Assembly: GCA_013375385.1 (NCBI GenBank)
Contig: JABXJY010000182.1
Coordinates: 1 to 5,596, forward strand
Reading direction: 5' to 3'
DNA: 5,596 nt
Source: Desulfobacterales bacterium
GTDB taxonomy: Bacteria; Desulfobacterota; DSM-4660; Desulfatiglandales; B25-G16
Part shown: one piece after another, positions 1 to 5,575 of the stretch
How the letters are laid out: each line of letters starts with the position of its first letter
How positions within the stretch are numbered: position 1 is the first letter of the stretch
Notes under the pieces: model-generated
Told to the model about the DNA's origin: nothing
Database searches by the model: none
The model's input: only the letters and a program-made list of their open reading frames with translations
Program-made: the position numbers and the translations under genes

Positions 1-50
1 GGGTTTGCTTCGGCTCCGCCTCGCAACCGCTTCGCTCCTCGCAATGACCG
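1..50. repeat. Edge of a GC-rich dispersed repeat with two related internal units
   Basis: The segment holds two related units in tandem, GCTTCGGCTCCGCCTCGCAA at 7-26 and GCTTCGCTCCTCGCAA at 29-44; the first differs mainly by about four extra bases. Read on the - strand it begins near GTCATTGCGAGGAGCGAAGC. This resembles a family of short noncoding repeats of the form GTCATTGCGAGGAGCGAAGCGACG that is scattered through many bacterial genomes. It also contains the small inverted repeat GGC-TCC-GCC. Composition changes sharply to AT-rich after about base 55. The element runs off the left edge, so its full length and its other end cannot be seen. The family assignment is from memory; copy number in the genome is unknown. 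Confidence 0.55.
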
Positions 51-116
51 GTGAAAAGACTTTTTACGAAGCCGACAGTCGTAACATTCAAAAAACTCAG
101 ATCACTGTTTTTTCCC

Positions 117-145
117 TTGACACTTTAATTATACTGAAATAAACT
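117..145 (+). promoter_or_regulatory. Candidate sigma-70 promoter for the regulator-oxidoreductase operon
   Basis: A perfect -35 box TTGACA lies at 117-122, followed by a 17-bp spacer and a -10-like TAAACT at 140-145 (4 of 6 consensus matches). The region is AT-rich. Transcription would start near 152 and leave a leader of about 100 nt before the ATG at 251. The leader contains an 8-bp palindrome ACCCGGGT at 174-181. A second -10-like TATACT at 130-135 lacks a convincing -35 at the right distance. The same 7-mer, ACTTTAA, occurs at 122-128 and 143-149, exactly 21 bp apart and flanking the spacer, so it could be a regulator-binding site. No other promoter is evident before the downstream genes. 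Confidence 0.45.
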
Positions 146-250
146 TTAACAAAAATGAAAATCTCCCCTTTTTACCCGGGTTGTCAATAGAAATGAGCCG
201 ATTATCCGAGAAAGCACCCTTCCAAGTTCCTCCCCAAGCAGAGAGATAAG

Positions 251-853
251 ATGGTTGAAACAAAGCAAAGAGACCAGAACTACTCACTGACAATCGGAAG
301 AAGGATTCGGGAATTACGAAAAAACAAGGCATTGACTATCAAAGAAATGGCCTCAGGCGTAGGACTATCGGTGGGACTAATCTCTCAGATAGAAAATGAA
401 CGGGTCACTCCGGCTATCTCAACATTGTTGAAGATTTCATCGTTCCTGGGTGTTGACATCACCTATTTTTTTCGGGTCGAGGAAACAAGGGAATTATTCA
501 CTGTTGTCAGAGGGGAAGAGCGGTTTACCTCATCCCGTAGAGGCGTTGGAGAAAAGTTCGATCTGGGATATACCTACGAGGCCATGGCCTTTAAGCAGGC
601 CAAGAAACATATGGAGCCTTTCATTGTCACCTTCGATTTGAAGGAGAAAAAAGATATGGTGTTTTTTAGCCACGAAGGGGAGGAATTCATCTACATAATG
701 GAAGGAAAGGTTGAATTTTGTATCGAAGATAAAAGCACCATACTTGAAGAAAACGATAGCCTCTATTTCGACTCCACCAGACTACATGGTTATCGGGCCA
801 TGGGGAGCCATCCCTGCAAGGCGCTGGTAGTCGTTTACAACAAGATGCTTTAG
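251..853 (+). CDS. XRE-family transcriptional regulator with C-terminal cupin sensor domain
   Basis: A cytoplasmic one-component regulator of 200 residues, a normal length for the HTH-cupin family. Residues about 15-72 form an XRE/HTH_3 DNA-binding domain with the signature LSVGLISQIENERVTPAIST (39-58). Residues about 123-197 form a cupin_2 beta-barrel; HEGEEFIYIMEG (141-152) corresponds to cupin motif 1, and DSLYFDSTRLHGY (169-181) to motif 2. H141, E144/E145 and H179 are candidate metal or ligand contacts. The ATG is chosen because the HTH starts within 15 residues of it; the ribosome site is weak (GAGAG at 241-245). It precedes the oxidoreductase genes by 29 bp on the same strand, so it is probably cotranscribed with them and controls them. 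Its ligand is unknown; a 2-oxoacid, its acyl-CoA product or a precursor is inferred from context only. A sampled 60-base row of this gene is about 42% GC, against about 52% in the alpha gene. Confidence 0.9.
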   Translation: MVETKQRDQNYSLTIGRRIRELRKNKALTIKEMASGVGLSVGLISQIENERVTPAISTLLKISSFLGVDITYFFRVEETRELFTVVRGEERFTSSRRGVGEKFDLGYTYEAMAFKQAKKHMEPFIVTFDLKEKKDMVFFSHEGEEFIYIMEGKVEFCIEDKSTILEENDSLYFDSTRLHGYRAMGSHPCKALVVVYNKML

Positions 854-882
854 GCCATCATGTAACAGAAAAGGGGGTTCCA

Positions 883-1446
883 ATGATCGAGATACGATTT
901 CATGGACGGGGCGGTCAGGGGACAGTGGTCGCCTCAAAGCTCTTGGCTACCTCTCTATTCCTGGATGGTAAGTACTCCCAGTCCTTTCCCGCCTTTGGGA
1001 CTGAGAGAAGGGGAGCCCCGGTAACCGCCTTCTTGAGGGTAGATGACAAGCCAGTAAGGATACGCACAGAGATATACGAGCCAGACCACATCGTCATCCT
1101 TGATCCCCTCCTGGTAGATCAGGTTCCCCTTACCGACGGGCTCAAGAGGGATGGCATTGTCATCATCAATAGCAGCAGAAAACCGATGGAGTTTGCCGAT
1201 AGGTTCAAGGGCTTTAAGGTGGCTACGGTGCCGGCTGGACAGATTGCGGTAAAGCATCATCTCGGCACTCCCCAGTCTCCCATCGTCAATACCGCCATCT
1301 TGGGTGCTGTTGCAAAGGTGCTTTCCATCGTGACCATGGAAAACCTCATAGAGGCCATCAAGAGCGATGTACCCTCCAAGGCAGACGAAAATGCCGCTGC
1401 CGCTCAAGAGGCCTACAAAACGGTAAGTGACGTTGTTCAACTCTAA
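883..1446 (+). CDS. porG: 2-oxoacid:acceptor oxidoreductase, gamma subunit (PorG family)
   Basis: Gamma subunit of a pyruvate/2-oxoacid:ferredoxin oxidoreductase, 187 residues, typical for stand-alone PorG. The family signature GRGGQG lies at residues 8-13, followed by the conserved FPAFGTERRGAPV (35-47) and, near the C-terminus, PIVNTAILGAVAK (133-145). In this enzyme class the gamma chain completes the CoA-handling part of the heterotetramer and carries no cofactor of its own; consistent with that, no cysteine motif is present. The start has a strong ribosome site, AAGGGGG at 871-877, five bases before the ATG. It is the first enzyme gene of the operon, 29 bp after the regulator and 32 bp before the fusion protein. 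The family is clear; the symbol reflects the family and does not prove that pyruvate is the substrate. Confidence 0.93.
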   Translation: MIEIRFHGRGGQGTVVASKLLATSLFLDGKYSQSFPAFGTERRGAPVTAFLRVDDKPVRIRTEIYEPDHIVILDPLLVDQVPLTDGLKRDGIVIINSSRKPMEFADRFKGFKVATVPAGQIAVKHHLGTPQSPIVNTAILGAVAKVLSIVTMENLIEAIKSDVPSKADENAAAAQEAYKTVSDVVQL

Positions 1447-1478
1447 CCAATGCCGATCATCTCAAACAAGGATCAAAC

Positions 1479-3224
1479 ATGAAATATACTGACAGGCAGG
1501 TGCACGTTCCTCTATGCTCGGTTTCCACTACCTCCAGCCTGGTAAACAAGACCGGAACCTGGAAGTCTGCCCAGCCCCTGTTCATTGATCGCGTCTCTCC
1601 CTGTAACCAGCAGTGCCCCGCAGGCGAGGACATTACCGGCTATATGTATCTGGTCGGTCAGGGAAGGTATGAGGAGGCGTGGAGACTGATCATGGAGGAG
1701 AACCCCTTTCCTGCAATCATGGGCCGGGTGTGTTTCCATACCTGTGAGGAGCGGTGCAACAGAACAGAGCACGATGACGCCGTATCTATCCACATGGTGG
1801 AACGCTTCATCGGCGACTATGGTCTCGCCAACAGCCTGAGGATAACTGTTCCCGGACCGGAAAGGAAAGAGAGGGTGGCTATCGTTGGGGCCGGGCCTGC
1901 AGGCCTGACTGCGGCCTACCATCTGAGGAAGATGGGAAATGGTGTTAGCATATTTGATTCCAATCAGAAACCGGGCGGTATGATGCGCTATGGTATTCCC
2001 TCCTACCGGTTGCCGAAAGAGGTACTCGATGGTGAAATCAGCCGGCTCGATGAGATGGGAGTCGAATTCAAGATCGCGGTAAAGGTAGGCAAGGATGTCA
2101 CCTGGGATTCCCTTGACAACGAGTTTGAGGCTGTATTCATGGGTATCGGGGCCTGGGAAGAGACCAGTCTCGGGATCGAGGGGCTCAACAAGAAGGGGAT
2201 ATATAATGCCCTCGAATTCTTAGAGGATATCAATCTCGGTAAAGAGCCAAAGATAGGCAAAAGAATTGCCGTCATTGGCGGGGGAAACAGCGCCATAGAC
2301 TGTGCCAGGGTCTCCCGCAGGCTTGGGGCAGAGGCGACCATCGTCTACAGGAGAAGCGAGGCGGAGATGCCAGCCCACACGGAAGAGATTGAAATGGCCA
2401 GGGAAGAGGGAGTTCGATTTCTCTTTCTTGCCAGCCCAAAAGCCATATATGGAGAGGAGACAGTTGCCGGAGTCAAACTGGAGAAGATGGCCCTGGGGGA
2501 GATGGATGACTCTGGCCGGAGACGACCCGTGCCTACCGGTGAGACCTTTGATATTGACTGCGATGGCATGATCACAGCCATAGGAGAGGCTACCAGGGTC
2601 GGTGATCTTCCTCCCTTCACTTCTCACAGAGGGGGGGTAGTTGAGGCCGACCGCATGGGTCAAACCACCCATTTAAGATTCTTTGCCGGCGGAGACATCA
2701 TAGATATCCCCCATACCGTCACCCATGCCATCGGTTCAGGTAAGCGGGCTGCCGTGGCCATTGACCGATTTCTGAGAGGTATTGAGAACGACAAAGACAG
2801 CCCTGATCAGTTTACCTGGGGAGAGTCCGGAACCATCAACCTCGCCTGGCTCAAAGGGACCAGCCTGTTCTGCAGGAGAAATCCGAGCTTAGAGGTAGTA
2901 GACTACACAGACATGAACCCGTTCTACTTTGACTGCCTGCCAGGGGTGAAGACCAAAAGGATTCCCGTAGATGAGAGATTGAAGGGTTTTCAGGAGGTCT
3001 CAGAGCCTTTTAGCGAGGAGGAGGTAATCTCTGAGGCCAGGCGCTGTTTCAACTGCGGCTCCTGCACAGAATGTGGGAACTGCTGCATCTTCTGTCCAGA
3101 AAATTCCATCAAGAGGGATCCAGATGGTTATGGATATGTTGCGGATATGGACTTCTGTAAAGGATGTGGCATATGTGTCAACGAATGCCCCCGGGGGGCA
3201 ATGACAATGAAGCTGATGGAGTAG
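1479..3224 (+). CDS. GltD-like FAD/NAD(P)H oxidoreductase fused to a PorD-type 2[4Fe-4S] ferredoxin (electron-transfer/delta subunit)
   Basis: A 581-residue fusion that should carry electrons between the alpha-beta catalytic core and NAD(P)(H). Residues about 19-36 contain KTGTW, resembling the N-terminal arm of PorD delta subunits. Residues 40-110 form a GltD/dihydropyrimidine-dehydrogenase-type Fe-S domain with C42, C46, C85, C89 and C93. An FAD fold has GAGPAG at 137-142, an NAD(P)H fold has GGGNSA at 267-272 followed by YRR at 290-292, and the second FAD contact is GGD at 404-406. Residues about 520-575 hold two canonical ferredoxin motifs: C529-C532-C535-C539-P and C560-C563-C566-C570-P, with an extra C523/C526 pair in front. 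Ribosome site AAGGA at 1468-1472 lies six bases before the ATG. The gene occupies the delta position of the gamma-delta-alpha-beta order. The closest functional precedent I know is phenylglyoxylate:NAD+ oxidoreductase, in which ferredoxin and flavoprotein subunits are separate. NADH versus NADPH preference cannot be read with confidence. Confidence 0.9.
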   Translation: MKYTDRQVHVPLCSVSTTSSLVNKTGTWKSAQPLFIDRVSPCNQQCPAGEDITGYMYLVGQGRYEEAWRLIMEENPFPAIMGRVCFHTCEERCNRTEHDDAVSIHMVERFIGDYGLANSLRITVPGPERKERVAIVGAGPAGLTAAYHLRKMGNGVSIFDSNQKPGGMMRYGIPSYRLPKEVLDGEISRLDEMGVEFKIAVKVGKDVTWDSLDNEFEAVFMGIGAWEETSLGIEGLNKKGIYNALEFLEDINLGKEPKIGKRIAVIGGGNSAIDCARVSRRLGAEATIVYRRSEAEMPAHTEEIEMAREEGVRFLFLASPKAIYGEETVAGVKLEKMALGEMDDSGRRRPVPTGETFDIDCDGMITAIGEATRVGDLPPFTSHRGGVVEADRMGQTTHLRFFAGGDIIDIPHTVTHAIGSGKRAAVAIDRFLRGIENDKDSPDQFTWGESGTINLAWLKGTSLFCRRNPSLEVVDYTDMNPFYFDCLPGVKTKRIPVDERLKGFQEVSEPFSEEEVISEARRCFNCGSCTECGNCCIFCPENSIKRDPDGYGYVADMDFCKGCGICVNECPRGAMTMKLME

Positions 3225-3228
3225 TGAG

Positions 3229-4395
3229 ATGAGAAAGGTATTGACAGGAAACCAGGCAGTAGCCTATGGGGCTATGCTCTCCGACGTGCAGGTGGTTGCC
3301 GCCTATCCAATAACACCTCAGACAACCATCATTGAGGAGCTGGCCGATATGCAGGCTGAAGGCCTGGCGGATCTCGATTATATCAGGGTAGAGTCAGAAC
3401 ACTCGGCCATGGCCGCCTGTATCGGGGCATCCATGGGAGGGGTCAGGACCTTTACTGCCACCTGCGGTCAGGGACTATTCCTGATGCATGAAATGCTCCA
3501 CTATGCTACTGGTGCCAGAACACCTGTTGTTCTGGCCAATGTCAACCGGGCCATTGCTGCCCCCTGGAGTATCTGGAGCGATCAGACGGACTCGGTTTCT
3601 CAAAGGGAGACTGGATGGATTCAGCTCTACTGTGAGGGCAATCAGGAGGTCCTTGATACAACCATCATGGCATTCAAGATAGCAGAGAGCCTCAGGCTGC
3701 CAGCAATGGTTATCCTCGATGCATTCTTCCTGTCCCATACCTCTGAGCCCATAGAGATCCCGGATATAGAGGCAGTCAGGGATTTTCTTCCGCCCTATGA
3801 TCCAGGAGATCTGTGGCTCGACCCGGACAACCCGAGGACCTTTGGCTCCCTGTGTATGCCCGATACCTATATGGAGTTCAGGTGGCAGATCCAGAGGGAT
3901 ATGGAGAGGGCAAAGCAGGTAATTGACGAGGTCCAGGATGACTTCGGCAGGGTCTTTGGAAGGAACTATCGTCAGGTGGAGGGCTACCGATCGGATGATG
4001 CAGATGTTGTCATGGTTGTCTCCGGGACCGTGGCGTCTACCGGCAGAGATGCCATAGATTTCCTCAGGGCAAGAGGGGAAGGGGTGGGCATGGTAAAGAT
4101 AAAGACCCTTCGTCCCTTTCCGAGGCAAGAGCTTGTGGCAGCCCTCAGAGGGAAGAAAAAGGTTGCGGTTATTGATCGGAATTTCTCTCCCGGTGCAACA
4201 GGTGTATGGGCCCAGGAGATCAGAAGCGCCCTCTATGAGCTTCCGGAAGATGAAAGACCGATTATCTATGGCTACATCGCCGGTCTTGGAGGCCGGGACA
4301 TAAGTATTAAGACCATCGAGGAGATCTACCAGAAAACTCGTGAGGCGGATCAACCAGATGATGTGGATATATGGATAGGAGTGAACTATGTATAG
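3229..4395 (+). CDS. porA: 2-oxoacid:acceptor oxidoreductase, alpha subunit (PorA family)
   Basis: Alpha subunit, 388 residues, a normal length for PorA. Domain I (about 1-230) has YPITPQT at 26-32, whose threonine/proline loop lies at the substrate site in this family, ESEHSAM at 55-61 with the glutamate that activates thiamine diphosphate, and a TCGQGL loop at 78-83. NRAIAAPW (106-113) contains R107, a candidate for binding the substrate carboxylate. Domain II (about 258-370, from DADVVMVVSGT to YIAGLGGRD) is the transketolase C-terminal-like fold found in this family. It starts 4 bp after the fusion gene, with TGGAG at 3217-3221 as its ribosome site inside the previous gene's end. It overlaps the beta gene by 8 bp, suggesting coupled translation of the two chains that share the active site. 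Substrate could be pyruvate, a branched-chain or aromatic 2-oxoacid, or 2-oxoglutarate; sequence motifs do not decide. Confidence 0.93.
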   Translation: MRKVLTGNQAVAYGAMLSDVQVVAAYPITPQTTIIEELADMQAEGLADLDYIRVESEHSAMAACIGASMGGVRTFTATCGQGLFLMHEMLHYATGARTPVVLANVNRAIAAPWSIWSDQTDSVSQRETGWIQLYCEGNQEVLDTTIMAFKIAESLRLPAMVILDAFFLSHTSEPIEIPDIEAVRDFLPPYDPGDLWLDPDNPRTFGSLCMPDTYMEFRWQIQRDMERAKQVIDEVQDDFGRVFGRNYRQVEGYRSDDADVVMVVSGTVASTGRDAIDFLRARGEGVGMVKIKTLRPFPRQELVAALRGKKKVAVIDRNFSPGATGVWAQEIRSALYELPEDERPIIYGYIAGLGGRDISIKTIEEIYQKTREADQPDDVDIWIGVNYV

Positions 4396-5296
4396 CCTGA
4401 ATCAGAGATTTAACAACCAGGATATACCTGAGGATGAGTTTATGGCCTCCGGAAATTCTGCATGTGCAGGCTGCGCGGCATCTCTTTCTATGGGGCTGGC
4501 ACTGAAAGGTTTGGGAAAGCCAACCGTGCTGGTCATTCCTGCCTGCTGCTTTACGATTATACCCGGCGCCTGGCCCCTGACGGCCCTGGATGTTCCTGTC
4601 TTTCAGGCCGCCTTTGAGACAACAGGCTCTACCTTATCTGGTATCAAGGCGGCCTACAGAAAGAGGGGCATGGATGATGTCTGTGTTGTTGGCTGGGCAG
4701 GCGATGGAGGCACCTTTGATATCGGCATCCAGGCCCTCTCAGCTACTGCCGAGAGAAATGATGATGTCGTCTATGTATGCTATGACAATGAGGCATACAT
4801 GAATACCGGTATCCAGCGCTCAGGTGGTACCCCGATGGGTGCCTGGACAACAACAACCCCGGTTAAAGACCCCAAATCAGAGCCAAAGAAGGACATCGAT
4901 GAGATTATGATCGCCCACAGGATCCCCTATCTTGCCACTGCCACGGCTGCCTATCCCCATGACATGATCGCCAAGTTTAAGAAGGCCCGGTCTATCAAGG
5001 GGACGAGGTTTATCCATCTCCTCTCCGCCTGCCCGACGGGCTGGAGAGTGCCTGAGAATCTGTCCATAGAGGTCATGAGGCTGGCTGTTCTATCCAATAT
5101 CTTCCCCCTGTTTGAGGTGGAAAATGCTGAGATTTTTAGGCAGACAGTCATCCCGGATGAGGTTATTCCTGTCGAGAGATACCTCCGTCTCCAGGGGAGG
5201 TTTAGGCACCTGACCGATGAGGCTGTGAAAGAGTATCAGAAGATGGTAGATGATAGGTTTGAGCGCCTCAGGAAGAGATTTGAGATTACGGAATAA
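4388..5296 (+). CDS. porB: 2-oxoacid:acceptor oxidoreductase, beta subunit (PorB family, thiamine-diphosphate binding)
   Basis: Beta subunit, 302 residues, full length for PorB. The thiamine-diphosphate/Mg2+ signature starts at GDGG (105-108) and ends with the DNEAYMNTG block (133-141), followed by QRSGGTPMGAW (143-153). Cysteines for the proximal [4Fe-4S] cluster are C26 and C29 (CAGC), C53 or C54, and C215 in the conserved SACPTGW segment. It binds the cofactor that attacks the 2-oxoacid and passes electrons through its cluster to the delta module. The ATG is set by AGGAG at 4377-4381, six bases upstream, and overlaps the end of the alpha gene by 8 bp. The C-terminal tail (about 275-302) is charged and helical-looking. 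The stop at 5294-5296 lies exactly where a decayed permease gene begins on the other strand; no rho-independent terminator follows. Confidence 0.94.
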   Translation: MYSLNQRFNNQDIPEDEFMASGNSACAGCAASLSMGLALKGLGKPTVLVIPACCFTIIPGAWPLTALDVPVFQAAFETTGSTLSGIKAAYRKRGMDDVCVVGWAGDGGTFDIGIQALSATAERNDDVVYVCYDNEAYMNTGIQRSGGTPMGAWTTTTPVKDPKSEPKKDIDEIMIAHRIPYLATATAAYPHDMIAKFKKARSIKGTRFIHLLSACPTGWRVPENLSIEVMRLAVLSNIFPLFEVENAEIFRQTVIPDEVIPVERYLRLQGRFRHLTDEAVKEYQKMVDDRFERLRKRFEITE

Positions 5297-5529
5297 ACCA
5301 TGAGGATATTGCCAAACAGATAGCTCATGAGGTCTTCATTGTAACCCGGCGTCTTGAAGATAAACAGGATGCCCACCGCCATGCCGACAGCCCACACGGC
5401 ACCGATAATGGTGTCCTCTCGCTGTTTCGCGTATATACTCACCAGGCCGATAATCCCGCAGGCGATGCTTGCGAGGATCCCTGTCAACAGGGCATATTGG
5501 AGAAAGGTCTGTTGCTGTTGGTCAGTCAG
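5236..5529 (-). pseudogene. Remnant of a ZnuB/TroC-type metal-ion ABC transporter permease
   Basis: Translation on the - strand matches pieces of the ABC-3 (zinc/manganese/iron) permease family, whose members are usually about 260-290 residues with several membrane segments. The fragment starts with a first membrane helix (QYALLTGILASIACGIIG, about 5499-5446) and then jumps straight to the mid-protein block KQREDTIIGAVWAVGMAVG (ending about 5371), TPGYNEDLMSYLFGNILMV (ending at 5296). In intact relatives, roughly 70-80 residues lie between those two parts, so an in-frame internal deletion is inferred. Family similarity stops at 5298-5296; the remaining 19 codons read the antisense of the beta gene to a stop at 5236. 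There is no ATG: a CTG at 5529-5527 lies six bases after AAAGGAG (5542-5536), and a TTG occurs at 5487-5485. Lacking the rest of the membrane domain, it is very unlikely to transport anything. Confidence 0.75.
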
Positions 5530-5575
5530 GTTTCACTCCTTTCTTTTACAAACAGAAGGGGAAAAACAATATCGC

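Noticed and set aside
130..135. TATACT as the -10 box of the operon promoter
   Set aside because: It is only 7 bp from TTGACA, and the sequence 17 bp upstream (GTTTTT) is a poor -35. The TTGACA/TAAACT pair is preferred.
129..332. A 67-codon - strand frame spanning the promoter and the start of the regulator
   Set aside because: It overlaps the promoter region and the HTH coding sequence and shows no motif. Its hydrophobic look reflects AT-rich noncoding sequence.
955..1440. Open frame on the - strand opposite the gamma subunit, with similar frames opposite the fusion gene at 1512-1922 and 2220-2672
   Set aside because: These are antisense shadows without family motifs or credible ribosome sites of their own.
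1479..3224. The fusion protein as the large subunit of an electron-bifurcating NfnAB-type transhydrogenase
   Set aside because: The GltD-like fold fits, but no NfnA-type small flavoprotein gene is present. The gene is embedded among 2-oxoacid oxidoreductase subunits, so a delta/NAD(P) module is the simpler reading.
3475..4353. A long open frame (292 codons) on the - strand opposite the alpha subunit
   Set aside because: It is fully antisense to a gene with clear family motifs, has no recognisable domain, and arises from the codon bias of the + strand gene.
5299..5331. Inverted repeat CATGAG...CTCATG after the beta gene as a transcription terminator
   Set aside because: The stem is only 6 bp with a loop of about 21 bases and no T-run. 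It lies inside the permease remnant, so it is probably coincidental.
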